64,000 bases of DNA from Onchocerca volvulus. Lineage: Eukaryota > Nematoda > Chromadorea > Rhabditida > Onchocercidae. Below, one piece after another: positions 49,301 to 61,455 of this stretch. Location of the stretch: contig HG738139.1 in NCBI GenBank assembly GCA_000499405.2, positions 10,936,616 to 11,000,615 of the forward strand. Reading direction: 5' to 3'. Every line of letters begins with the position of its first letter. The stretch's first letter is position 1. The position numbers were made by a program, and so were the translations under genes. The notes beneath the pieces are model-generated. The model made no database searches. It was not told the DNA's origin and saw only the letters and a program-made list of their open reading frames with translations.

Positions 49301-52096
49301 GTTGAAATATTGGAATCAGACAAATCAATTTATTAAAGAAGCAAAGTAAGAATTTAGCATCTTTGGGTCTAATTTTAAAAAATCACTTTTGAATTTGAAC
49401 TTTCCTTTTCTTCGTAGACTTTTTTCTTCTTAATTAAGATTTTCGAAAGATCTTACCTCTTTTGTACATATTTATTTTTTCAAGAGAAAAAGGAAGTGCT
49501 GTATTAGTGCACTGCAAAAAAGGTATCAGTCGATCATCGTCTACAGTGATAGCTTTCGCAATGAAGGTATGGACATGTTCATATGTGTTCTTAATCTGTA
49601 TTTGTTCGAATATGGAAGATCTAAAATTAACTTGTAGAAAAGTTGTTATAATCTTGCAGTGATATTACACTCTTTAAATGAATTAATGATATTAGTTGAA
49701 TTTTATTTGACCAATCTACAGTTCTTTTACTAAATAATATTTTCTTTTTATTAGGAATATGGATGGGCACTTTCGCAAGCAATTGAACATGTGAAAAATA
49801 AGAGAGGTTGTATTACGCCAAATATTGGTTTTGTGGAACAACTCAGAACATTTGAAGGTAACTTCAGACAAATTTAAAATTTATCTCTATTTGACCATAT
49901 GATATGGTTTTCTTCGTCAAGATCGGATATTTTGTAGCAAAAATTTTTTTGAGCGTTTTATCAAAGTCGTATATCAGTTGAAATATGACAAGAAGTATCG
50001 TATCGTTCCTACAGTTTCAGATAAACAAGAATATTAAACCATCATTTGTTAATCTTAAAGTAGTGACATCATAACTAGCATCTTGCAATTTTAAAAGTTA
50101 TTATGAAGCTTTAAACAAAAATGAGATGAAGTTAGCTATAAAACATTTTCATTAGAACTAATTACTAATCGGGAATCCAACGAATATCACCCATTGTTCG
50201 GGAACTCTTTTAATTTCTAAGGAAGATCACTCTAAAAACAATTCATGAAACATCCCTCCCATAGTTCTATCTTAGTCAGTCATCCCAGAAATATCTTCTA
50301 TTAAATTTCTCTCAAAATATTGGAAAGATCATTAAATTTTTTCAATTTCTATGAAGTGAGCATTTCTCAGTTCTTATTTAGGCATTGATGAGAATGTAGC
50401 TTTGTACTGTAAATATCAGAGCAAAATGAAGTAAAGCAACGATTTTTTTCCTTTTTTTTCAAATTTTTTATTCATTTTTTTTTGGGGGGAGGGGGGAAAC
50501 ATTATATTTGAAATGAATTAAAGTATCACTGCATGAGAATATGATTTTTATCATATTCTGATTTAACTGCAGTTCTGCAGTAGTAGAAATGTAGTTATCA
50601 CTGCTATCGGGTCGCTAAGAATTTAGTGTCAAAATATTTGTCTTATGATCTATATCCAATTTTTTTTGCAACCCATAGTATTGATGATAATGATTAAATT
50701 TCTACTGTTGCTGGAACCGCATTTAAATTAATACTTTAGGTATGTTACCACTTATCTATTATAGGTATGTTACACGCTTTTAAGAAAAGGAATCAGTTTG
50801 ATGTTACACCATCGACATCAGTTGAGTCTCTTGATTCCGTACGTTTCCGGCGTATATTGGATAAAAATGATGGGAATGCTGTGAATGTGAGTTTATTTTG
50901 TTGATATTTCACTGTTTGATCTCTCCAGTCATTGAATTCCCTTCATTTTTTCTTTTACTTTGTTACTTGCTTTGAGAGATCCTTTACAAGCGAAGCTTTA
51001 TTTGAATTCGATGTTTCGTTTCAGATTTCAATAAATTATGTGAAATTTTTTATCTAGATAATACTGTATGAATCAAAACGATTTCTGTTATACGTATAAT
51101 AAAGAAAACACACTCATTATAGCCGTGTTTTGAAAAAGTGCTTTTGTTTGAACATGCTACATCAATCACTATTTATAGTGAACAATATTTTATTTATAAA
51201 TATTTGCATTTTTCTGATTTTAGAATGAGGAAGTTACACGTATTCGTAGTAAGAGTGAACAGTGTGCAGCAAATATGGTCAAAAGTTTAGTTGGTAGCTT
51301 CGAAGCGAAAGTTCGCAACGATATACGTGATGCAAGTGCACCCCCGTTATCAGAGCGCCGATTAAACAGACCACCTTTAACATTTCGGTTACAAAATATA
51401 ACTGACTGGAAGTTCCGGGAACGGTTATGCGATCGCATAACTGTTCCAGTTTCTAACAGTTGCTCGAGTCGACAAGTACGCGCACTTACTATATTACAGT
51501 GATATCATATTATTTGAAATTTAATGTGCTTTCTAATTTTCTCCCAAAATTTTCAATCATTCCTATGATAATAAACATCTAAATTTTCCTCATTTTTTTT
51601 TTCTAAATTTTCACGATGGAAGTTAAAAAGAAAAGATGATATGATCTGACATATGCGAATCTATCGATTAGATCTAAGAATGTGGACGAATAAATAGAAA
51701 AATGGTGACTTTACTATCGTAAAACTTGAAACAGGTCGGGATTATGTTTCCAATGTATAGCAGATTATGCTGACAAGTCCGAAGTTGTAGCTTTTAATTG
51801 ACTTTCCATAGTTTTTCGCATTGAACAATTTTTATTTGGATAATATTTGAGAAATTATGAAAAGTATTCGACATATGAATTTTCGAAAATCGATACATAT
51901 TAATATTAATTTTTTCCATTACTGTATATTTTTTTTCTATTTTAGATTTAATTCATTCCTATGCTTTTGTGTAAATATATTTTGATTAATTTTATGCTAT
52001 GTTCAGTAGTATCGGAGAGCTGTTCGGGATTGTGTTTCTGGTATAAAAGAACACTTTAAGACGTTTCTGCAGGATTCTGATAAGTATCCTGCCTGA
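46326..52096 (+). CDS. ssh: Slingshot-type protein phosphatase (cofilin phosphatase)
   Basis: Fourteen exons: 46326-46388, 46558-46696, 47009-47234, 47425-47572, 47717-47835, 48327-48433, 48561-48646, 48744-48907, 49199-49345, 49485-49566, 49755-49857, 50765-50886, 51224-51475, 52010-52096, giving 614 residues. It begins SLVTVQRSPTPS, nearly the same as vertebrate Slingshot (ALVTLQRSPTPS). The SSH N-terminal region contains VSLDGDGGVVVDLD and HIFRPVSVQAMW. A DEK-C-like domain follows at about 268-320 (VEARIYEYLKEVM...). The dual-specificity phosphatase domain holds HCKKGISRSSSTVIAFAMK with catalytic Cys410 and is preceded by YLYLGTEWNA. Slingshot dephosphorylates ADF/cofilin at Ser3 and so activates actin turnover. 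The tail after the phosphatase domain is short (about 150 residues) compared with vertebrate SSH1. Three acceptors end in AAG rather than CAG or TAG (before 48327, 49199 and 49485). Confidence 0.95.
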
Positions 52097-55000
52097 TTTA
52101 TCTGCCAAACTGTACAGTACATCTTAAGAGGCAAGTATCTTTTCTAAAGCTAATCGGGTAATTTTGTCCTTTTCTTTCTTGGACATCTTTTCGGCAGTAT
52201 ATGATTTTCATTTGCTTGTAAATATGACAAAGAACACGCCCTCTCTTTAAAATTTATTTTTATCGTAATCTTTATTGTTCTTTATTGCTCTCGTTTTTAC
52301 TAGGGGTTTTATTGTATATATAACTTTGTGGTACTTGAAAAATGACTTTGAAAAACTATTTTTAGATTATTTCTTGAATTTTAGGATGAGCGGTATAAAA
52401 AGAGTATAAGCATTTGAGTTTTCCGTCAAGGTTTTCAAATTTTAAATGACCGTTTTTTGAAATTTTAAATTTAGGCTTTTTCTTTGTCTTATTTTATTAG
52501 CTTATAACAATGTATTATGTTTTTTTTTCTCATTTTGGATTGATATTTTTTGATGGAAATCCCAGTAGTTGCATAATGAATTTCTTTGCCATTATTTTTT
52601 CTTTTTTTTATGTATTATCTACCACTTTTTTCACTGCATTGGCTGATCTTTTGTTCTGCATAATATCAAATTTCCAAGATTTGTCTATATTGGTTTTCCA
52701 TATGTATTCGATGATTATTTTCAATTTGTTGTCAGTCACAGTTAGGATTTAGCTTAAGGAAAGTAGGACATAGTAAAGTTTCATGAACGGAGGATTTCAT
52801 CCATGAAACTTTGAATAACGTAGATATTATGGAAATTAAATATAATTTTTCTCAGCTTTTCAAGTTTACCAATATTTATATTTTTAAGAAACATCAGAAC
52901 AAATTTTCGAAAAACAGTGAGAATTTAAAAGGGGAGATGGCAAGAGAGAAGTAAAATTTTGAATATGAAAGATTTGATTATAGCTACCTCATTACTAAAT
53001 TCTCATTTGTTATACTTGCATCCACCACATAACTTACCTCTTACCAAGGATTATAAACGAAAAAAAAGAATTTCCAATTCCTTGCAAAGTATATATCAGA
53101 AATATTACATGTCTTTCATATGTTTAGCGAAATTTCATTATATAAACATGTAAATTGAAGCCGTACCATCCCGAACTGTATCAGTATTTGTCAATATTTG
53201 TCACTAATGATAAAAGATAATGAAATAATTTGATTTTGTTCACACAGTACTGTATTTATTGATTCCTCCTTTGAGACTGCATAAAAAGATAGGCCATATC
53301 AGATAATAAAGATTAAAATTAAATGGAAGTCTTGCATGCTAGCTGTTTATTCAGCTATAAGTACAAAATGTTACATTTCATATTTGCCATTCACTTTTTT
53401 TTTGAAATTCTCTGCAATAATAAAATTTTATATTATAGTTATAAATCAATATTAAATTTTTAATTTACAAAGTGAATAAACGATATTTAAGATATATGAT
53501 AAGAGTATTTAAGGCTTTTCTAATTGTTATGCTTCAATATATTAAACAGTTTATTACGTATAACAAGTAAAAATAGTCCTGAACTTTTTTTGATGAAATA
53601 GATTTTCTTTTTTTTTGCAATTTGAAATTTAAGAAGTCATGAAGAATATTCTTTAATGGATCAGATGTATTCCCGGATCAGTAATAACATTACAGTTTGA
53701 AGGAAATAAATCTTACTGGATAAATTCCATTACATAATTTATCTTCTATGATTATTGAAATGAACTGATGTGAGGATAATCGAGAATCTTTATAGTGAAC
53801 ATATTTTGTCAAAAATTCAATTCGTAAAGTGCCATATAAAATCATTCATTGTATTCAGTTTATTCGTAAAATGAATTTTACGACTTACATTGCAAATCTT
53901 TCACAGCAATATTCGATTTAAAAGCCTATAAATTTACTAATAAAAATGGCAAATTTTACATATTTAATTCATTGTGCTTACTGTTTCCTATCGTGACTCG
54001 GTTGCTTAATTTTGAACAAAAATTTCCTACTAACTTCCGTGTGATCTGTGATTTTTTGAAGTATTGAAGTGAAAATTTTCAAAAAAACAAAAAAAAAAAG
54101 TACGTGGTTAGTTTTATTTTAAATTTGATTAAACATAAGAATGATGGATATAATTATTGTTTACAATTACTAATGATTTACTAATTCCTTCATTTTTCTT
54201 TCGTAAGCATTGATAAACGAACCAATCAATCGGAAATATTCGAAAATTTAAATATTGTTATTTCAACACTACACTTATTCACTCGCATAAATTTTGAGAA
54301 TGATATTTAAAATAAAAGGATTAAATTTTATTGAACATATTGATTGCTGAAAAATATATGAATTGAGAGAAAATTTAAAAGGACAACGAAATTTTTGTCA
54401 CCAACTTTTTTTTTCGCCTTTCCTAGACAATTCAGAATTAAGACCAAAATAAAAAGAACAAAAGTCAGCAGGAAAATTGCGATAAATTTTTTTGTTCCGA
54501 TTTTTAATATTTCTTTAACGAAATATCAGTCAAAGAAAAAAGCTGATAAGAGAAAAGCCAACGATTTCGGAATTAACAAAATGAAATCGGATGAAGTGAC
54601 CAATATTTTCACATCCAAGTCAATTTTCCAATATGATCTAGCTTAATTATATGCTGAATTAATTTTATAATAAGATAGTGAGCTAAATGTTAAAAACAAA
54701 GAGCATTAGTATTGGAAATTAAATATAGATAATAGAAACTATTCATTCATTTAATTTCCTGTAATGAAAACACATATTTAAAAGATGAATAATGAATGTT
54801 TATTAATAGAAAAAATTTTACTGGTTAAATTAAAATATTTTTATCAGATAATTTCACAAAAATGATTTTGGAAAAGCATAGATTTTTCCGTCACATACTG
54901 ATATCATATCATATCACACATGGATCTTTAAATTTTTTTCACGAATTCATTTTCTAATCAATTACTATCAGATAATATTTTCATTTTTTTTTACCCTTCT

Positions 55001-56460
55001 ACTCATCCAATTTATATCGATCGTATTCTTTTCTTGCTTAAATTTTCATCTAACTTTTTTTTTTGCATTTTATTTTATTCAAAATTTCGAAATATCACTG
55101 ATCATCGGTTTGTTCATTTTTTTAAAAATTAATTTTAGCTTGATGAAATGCATGTTTTTTTTCGCTTCTTTTTAACATTTTCTCGTTTCGTTTTGTTTTT
55201 GTCATTATTTTTCATTGTTTGTCTATACGAAAAGTGCAAATTTTTGAGTAAACGAAAAAAAAAAAAAGAAAAAGAAAAAACAAAAAATAGAAAAACACTT
55301 AGTTCAAATTGAGCAGAATATCGCAAATTCATTTGCTTTTTATATTTATTCATTTGTATATGCGTGTATTTTTAAAATACAAATTAGATTTAGCTTGAAC
55401 TTCAAGTTCAAGTTTAAATTCATGTCAATTTTTATTTACTTGCCATGCCACATTTTCATCATCGAATGGAATGATGAAGATATAGTGCAGCAAGAAAAAC
55501 AGCCGAAAAGTTTTATTTTTATCAAAATATATCAACAAAAAAATTTTTAGTTCAAGTTTATTTTTGTTGAAATATATCAATGCAAATTGCAAAATTTAAA
55601 CTTTTTCTTTTATTGAAATATTTCAACAAGGATTTTAAATTTAGCTATTATACTTTGGAAATTAATGGGATATCTATCTAAATTCTTGAAACAAGATTTT
55701 AAGATATAAGATTCATTAATATATAGAAAAAAGGATAAATGCAAAGAAAACAAATCTCGTGAATTTCATTCCGGAAAACCATTCATTTTCGTATTGATTG
55801 AATTCTAACTTTGAATGATTTATAGAAGTTAATTTAGACATTGGATTGTAATTTATTTTGGATTAAATAGTAATAATTTACAAGAATATTTTCTTTTTAT
55901 TTTCAAAATATTTTATTTCGAGTTTTTTAAAACTGTTTAAGCATCAAGTAGTTGTCGGTAGTCAACTTTGCTAACATTGTTAAATAAGCTAGAAAAAAGG
56001 GATTAAAAAGTTTGCTAAATTCCAGTTAAGAAAAAAAAGAAAAGAAATTTCTTTTGTATATCACTAGAGATGACGAATTTATAATCGATTTATCTTGTCT
56101 TTCCTTCCTTTTTTTTTTTTTTTTTTTTTTTTTTAAACGTAAACTTAAGCTAGCTCTCTAATCAATCAATCAGCTACATCTGATTATTCATTGTCATTCC
56201 GATTAATTTGATTAATAATTTTTGATCTATGATGTACATACTCATCTGGATGATTAATTTCTGCTGATCAAAAATCATCAAATGGATTCAAACTTGAATT
56301 TGAATTCGAGTGAATTAATGATTCGTTAATTGCTGTTTGTTGAAAATTTGAAAAAGAAAAAGAACGAAAAAAACCACAATTCAGTTAAAAAAAAAAAGAG
56401 ATTTAGTTCTATTGGATTTTCAAAAAAAAAAAATGAGAGCTAGCGAACTTGCAGTTTTAT
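52097..56460. other. Gene desert, part 1
   Basis: AT-rich sequence with no recognised coding exon on either strand. ORFs of 60-90 codons here are built of Phe/Ile/Lys/Asn runs and lack domain signatures. A 24-base T tract lies at about 56111-56134. The Slingshot 3' UTR must end somewhere in the first part. Confidence 0.6.
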
Positions 56461-56480
56461 GCATTTACAAAATATGTGAT

Positions 56481-56603
56481 ATATGTATGTGCATGTTTGT
56501 ATGTGTGTATGTGTATGTATGTATGTGTGTATGTATGTATGTATGTATGTATGTATGTATGTATGTATGTATGTATGTATGTATGTATGTATGTATGTAT
56601 GTG
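56481..56603. repeat. (GTAT)n microsatellite
   Basis: Imperfect TATG/TGTG repeats from about 56481 become an almost pure GTAT tract from 56529 to 56601 (18 units). The reading frames through it (VCMYVCMY on one strand, THIHTYIHT on the other) are artefacts of the repeat. Confidence 0.97.
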
Positions 56604-57019
56604 TCACCAATATTTGTATATGCATATTTATATAGATCGATGTATGTCGTCTTGTTGCTGCATCGGTTGAATTGATGATAAATTTTTGTCCGGTAAAATG
56701 ACGACAAAAAAAGTTACTTCAATTTCTGATGGACCAGTTTTCAGTCTTTTTTTTATCCGTCTTCTTTTCTCGTCCTTCGATTTCTTGTCCGTTGAAAAAT
56801 AAAAAATTTTCGAAAAAGGACAGCTTTTTTTATCGAAAAGAAATTATTGGGTGACTATCATCATTTCTTGATTTCATTGCTGTTGCTCTTTCGTATCATT
56901 TTGTTTACCAAAAATGGCAAGCGTATAACATTTTTAGTAATAATCATTTTTGGAATATCGATCATTCATTCTTTATTTTATGTATTGTATTTGATTTTAT
57001 TTTTATCTGACGTGCAAAT

Positions 57020-57300
57020 TAATTCTTGATTTACTTGCGTTAGATCAAGATTTAATTAATTTTAGTTAATTGTTCAAGAGTTAGAAGAGTTAATTGAGTT
57101 AATTTGTAATTTACTTCAAACATCTGACAGAATCCGCATAAATTAATTCTTGAGATACGTATTTACGTCAAATATTTGATAAAATCCGTATAAATCAACT
57201 CTTGATATTTACATACGTACGTCAAATTAACTCTTGATATTTACATATGTACGTCAAAGATTTGATAGAATTTTATTTAAGCCAATCAATGCTTGATTAA
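57020..57300. repeat. Degenerate tandem repeat with TACGTCAAA / CTTGATATTTACATA motifs
   Basis: Units of about 45-60 bp recur: AATTAATTCTTGAGATACGT, TAAATCAACTCTTGATATTT and ACATACGTACGTCAAATTAA, separated by TTTGATAGAATCCG-like spacers. At least four imperfect copies are readable between about 57020 and 57300. Confidence 0.7.
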
Positions 57301-57769
57301 TACGTTTTTATTGCTTGCAAAGATTGAGTAATGTTGAAATTTCTTTTTTTCTCTTTCGTATAATTTTGTATGAAAAAGTTTTCAATTATTAATAATAATT
57401 TATAAAATTACCAGAAATAATTCATCGAAAAAGTCGGAATTCTAGGCTTAAATTTCATCACTGATTGATTCATAATTAATTTCACGCAGGTTAACATATT
57501 TTAAAACATATTTTTTAAACTTATCATTGTTGCCATTTATTCATTTATCATTATTATTAATAGAATAGAATGATATTGCAATATTAATGATCATATGATA
57601 GCAATATTAATTAAAATGCAGAAATCACAAATTAATGTAATAACAAAAAGATTGATAAATCAAGAAACAAAAGTAGACAACTTTTTTTGCATTTAAGAAG
57701 TAAAATTGAATTAATATTTTTTTCGATATCATCCTCAACTAATATCAGAAATTAATACTTTTCATACTA

Positions 57770-57915
57770 GTAGTTCCAATTGATTATCGATAATTGTATT
57801 AAGTGATGTCTAATATAACAAATACCAATCGATATCTCATATTAGTTAACGTTAGCAATTAATAATCGATACCTTATATTAATTAACATTAACAATAAAT
57901 TATCTATACCAATAA
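57770..57915. repeat. Degenerate tandem repeat with AATCGATA-type core
   Basis: Three imperfect copies of about 50 bp share AATTGATTATCGATA or CCAATCGATATC with TATTAGTTAACRTTARCAAT. They are AT-rich and have no coding content. Confidence 0.6.
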
Positions 57916-58199
57916 TTAAAATGAAGCAGGTTTATATGTTAAAAAAGTTCCTGTTTCTATCCCTAATATTTATCATTTTTTTCGATCAAAATTTCATCTC
58001 TTTTTTCCATCCTCAAACAAATTTATCCTTTTAATCTTTTCATCCATTTCTCTCCAAAAAAAAAAAAGAAAAAAAATTTCATATCTGTTTAAAAATCGTA
58101 AAACTTTCCGGACAATGAGAAAAGGAAGTGGAGCGTTTATTAAAAAAAAAAAAAAAAAAAAAGAAAAAAAAAATGCAATGATCGAAATAATGAATAATC

Positions 58200-58620
58200 A
58201 AAAATATTTTGAAATTCTCGATATTACAAAATATCATGATTTCATCATATATAAATTTATCGTAAATTTTTGATATATAAAATCATGATATATATATATG
58301 TAATATCCTGAATTCGTGACTTATAAGATATTCTGAATTCCTGATGTATATATTGATATATCAGATACATATTTGTATTTTATTATATTGTAAAGATCAA
58401 AGTTTGCATATATCAAGATATTTCTAGAAACAAAGATTTGAAATTAATTCATCATATCTAAATATTTCGACTTTTCCGATATGAAAATATTTTGAATTCC
58501 TGATTATAAGATGTCCTGAATTCTTGGCATATATGTATCGATATATTTATATTTGCATTTCTATTTTATGTACAAGATATCCTGAATTGATGATTATGAG
58601 ACATCTGACTTCCTGGTTTA
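58200..58620. repeat. Degenerate tandem repeat with ATATCCTGAATTCNTGA core
   Basis: The core TATCCTGAATTCGTGAC recurs in diverged forms (ATTCTGAATTCCTGAT, TTTTGAATTCCTGATTA, GTCCTGAATTCTTGGC, ATCCTGAATTGATGAT), interleaved with TATATATCGATATAT segments. At least five imperfect copies occur from about 58300 to 58600. Confidence 0.7.
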
Positions 58621-58770
58621 TTTAAATTTACATTCCAAAACGGAACGCTCCAATTCGTTAATTTGGAAGGCCATCAATGGCAATTTTGTTCTTTGGATTG
58701 TTCCACGATGTCGTTCGGAATGGTCGATAATGAATAATAGTGCCAACTTGTTCTTGGCTCCAAAAGCCAT
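58618..58770 (-). CDS. Short minus-strand ORF, 50 codons, possible first exon or small protein
   Basis: On the minus strand an ATG at 58770-58768 (context AGAATGG) opens MAFGAKNKLALLFIIDHSER and runs 50 codons to a TAA at 58620-58618. It is preceded in frame by a stop and, further upstream, by a purine-rich tract. A GGAAT|GTAAAT sequence near its end could be a splice donor. Composition is less AT-biased than the surroundings. No family is recognised and no partner exon was found to its left, so this is a weak call. Confidence 0.2.
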   Translation of the reverse strand: MAFGAKNKLALLFIIDHSERHRGTIQRTKLPLMAFQINELERSVLECKFK

Positions 58771-58860
58771 TCTTCCTCCTTAATCATCCTCCCCCGTCCC
58801 TGTCCCCAATCCCCGCTCCATCGCTCTTCCCTGTCGTCCTTCCAGAGTTATTAGCATTAA
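58771..58860. other. CT-rich, relatively GC-rich island
   Basis: CCTCCTTAATCATCCTCCCC and CCGTCCCTGTCCCCAATCCC lie in a roughly 90-bp block that is strongly pyrimidine-rich on the + strand and unlike the AT-rich DNA around it. Function unknown. Confidence 0.55.
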
Positions 58861-60250
58861 TGTTAGCATTAATTGTAGATTTATATTTTATCAGTAATAT
58901 TAACAAAATGCACCGTAAATATTCGAATCAATATTTAATTCTGTTTTCTTTTCCCCAATCGATTTTCTTTATTTTTTAATTTCAAATTTCAATTAATTTT
59001 TTTTTTAAAGTGATATCACAGATTGTTATCGTATCTCATCATTCTTTCTCTATTTCATTTTCCTTTTCTTCTTTGCCCACATTATCCATTCATTTGGACA
59101 GTTTAAGATAAATTGCATGCAAGTAATGCAAGCACAAATAGGAATTATGCATGCCTGCATGCATGCATAAGCAATATTCTATCTTCCTTAACATCTAAGA
59201 TGATAAAAGTAATGAGAAATATTTAATTTCAGCTATCAAATATTTGAAAATATCTTTTCTTTCTTTCTCCCTCTCTCTCCCTCTCTCTTTTTGTTCTCTT
59301 GCATATGATATGATAATCAGTATCTCTGTTCCCAATTAAATTCGTATCCAAAATTCCTCTTCAAATTCTTTCTTTTTTTTTTTTCAACAAGCTTTCAAGA
59401 AAATGAAATATTTATCCATTTTTAGAACATAAATTACGAAAACCCGTAATTAATTATATTTAAAAGACTATTTTGAAAATTTTTTTTAAACTTTTCAAAT
59501 AAAGAATGAAATTAATCAACTCTTTTACGATATAGCATTGACAATAATTTATATTTCCTTCCTGGGTTTTTATATTCAATTTTTTTCCATTCTTTCTTTT
59601 TTATTTTTCAAATTTTCGATCATTGCTCGAAATTAAGCGAATAAATGTGAAGAAAGAGAGAGAGAGAGAAAATGAGGAAGAAAAAAAAAGCAAATAGAAA
59701 GATAAATTTGATTGATTCAAGAAAAAAAGGGAAGAGAAAATCATTTCTTATTCCTACCATAGCCAAAGAATTCATTTTATTTAAATTGTACATTTTGCCT
59801 AATTCCTTTTTATTTCCCTTTTTTCCCTCAATATATTCCAAATTGATTGATAACAATGATAACAATCATATCAAATCAACCATTCCCAATTTTTTGAAAT
59901 ATTATAATTAACATTTTTCCCTTTTCAACAATGCTTTTTAATCTTAACGCCTTTTCTTTTTTTTTTTTTAAATAATCCTGAAATTAAATTATTCCTTAAA
60001 AAAAAGAAAATTCTCTTTTTTTTTGTTCGAATTTTATTTGAAAAGTTAAGAAAAAAAAAGTGAGAGAAAAATGTTAGGAAGAAAGAAAAAATTTTCATTT
60101 TGCAAGAAAAAGAAGTTTTATTTCACATAAAATACGAAATAACGGAGGGCAAAAGGAGGGAAAAAGAAAAAAAAAAAACAAACCTTATTGCTTTACAAAC
60201 TTCCCTTCCAAATTCAATCTTTCATATTATTATCGATTGAAAATGACTGT
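58861..60250. other. Gene desert, part 2
   Basis: No coding region was recognised. It holds CT microsatellite-like DNA at about 59260-59295, A and T runs, and the TGCATG cluster listed separately. Confidence 0.5.
59114..59168. promoter_or_regulatory. TGCATG cluster
   Basis: TGCATG occurs at 59114, 59148, 59156 and 59160 on the + strand, with overlapping CATGCA complements. The last block is the self-complementary TGCATGCATGCAT. UGCAUG is the RBFOX-family RNA-binding motif, but simple-repeat origin is equally possible. Confidence 0.35.
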
Positions 60251-60265
60251 CAAATTTCATATATC

Positions 60266-60640
60266 ACACAAACATACATACATACATCTTTATATGCATA
60301 TATATATATATATATTCATCACATACACATACATGTATGTCACATAGATTTACGTACAAACATAAATGTATGTGAAGAATGTGTTCACATACATTCACAT
60401 ACACAAAACGGCTGTCGTTTTTTTTATCCCTAAAAAAACTTTGAATGGACGGAAAAGTGCATCTAACTGGTGATGATGATTCCTAGAAATAATTCCTCGA
60501 AAAAAAAAAAAAAATCATAAAAAAAAGAAGAAAAAATACCGCTCTGTTCGTTAAAATTTACACATACACACACATACACTCACATACACAGACATACATA
60601 CATACATATATATGTATGTATATATATATATGAGCGTTTA
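60266..60640. repeat. CA/TACA/TA simple-sequence region
   Basis: ACATACATACATAC-type and (TA)n blocks occur at 60266-60320, with ACATACACATACATGTATG to about 60405 and again at 60559-60632. Short ORFs across this region are repeat artefacts. Confidence 0.85.
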
Positions 60641-60699
60641 ATGCATTTGTTAGAATTCATAATTCGAAAGTTGGGAGGGAAGAAAAACTTCCTGTTGAC

Positions 60700-60860
60700 T
60701 TTCTACCTACCTGTTTTAACCTCCAATTTATCTATTCATATAATTAACTTACCTATCTACCTGTTCACTGATCCAATTCATCCACCCATTGATTAACCTA
60801 CTTATCTACCTATCTATTTACTGATTTACCTGTTTATTAATCCATCTATCGTACTATCTT
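60700..60860. repeat. Degenerate TCTACCTA-type repeat
   Basis: CTACCTACCTGTT, CTTACCTATCTACCTGTTCA, CTTATCTACCTATCTATTTA and similar tetranucleotide-derived units follow each other over about 160 bp. Confidence 0.7.
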
Positions 60861-61266
60861 CAAAGTTTTCAACCGTCATTGTTGTTTGTTATATGATTTA
60901 ATGTTGATGTTAAATATTTAAAAAAAACGAAAAAAAATGTGTGGCTGAAAGTTTTATTTTTCCAAACACACCAAATGATTTATTTATTACATCATGAAGG
61001 AATGTATAAAAAGATGAAAGATTTGGGATAGAAAAAGAGAGTGAAAATTGAAAAATAAAGTTTGAATATTTTCTTGCGAAGATCGATATCATATACTCGA
61101 TTTTTTTTTCCTTCTATTTGTTACTTATTTGATGAATTTGGTAATTATTTAATTATTAATGTTGATAATAATGAGTAAAATATTAATGATAATGACAATG
61201 ATGATGATGAGATTCCATCCATTTTGTTTCTTACTAATGATGATTTTGGTAATTACAATTACTAAT

Positions 61267-61455
61267 CAGCTGCTTGGCCATCAAAATAATAATGATAACA
61301 ATGATAATAGTAATATTCATGATAATGATAATGGAATATCTGTGAATAATATCTTGAAATCCTTTTCTTTACAAGTGATTTCATTAGATTATATCCATCA
61401 CATTATTTGATTCGTTTTTTGTATTTTGAAAGTTTATTTGATGGCCAAGCAGCTG
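61267..61455. repeat. 19-bp perfect inverted repeat with ~150-bp spacer
   Basis: CAGCTGCTTGGCCATCAAA at 61267-61285 is the exact reverse complement of TTTGATGGCCAAGCAGCTG at 61437-61455. The arms are GC-rich for this locus, while the spacer consists of GATAAT-rich sequence. It could be a terminal inverted repeat of a tiny non-autonomous element, a hairpin, or a regulatory palindrome. Confidence 0.85.

Noticed and set aside
56412..56707. Four overlapping ORFs with VCMYVCMY or HTYIHTYI repeats
   Set aside because: Pure translation of the (GTAT)n microsatellite.
61159..61410. ORF resembling a signal peptide plus Asn/Asp-rich protein
   Set aside because: Driven by GATAAT/ATGATG simple sequence; no splice or homology support.
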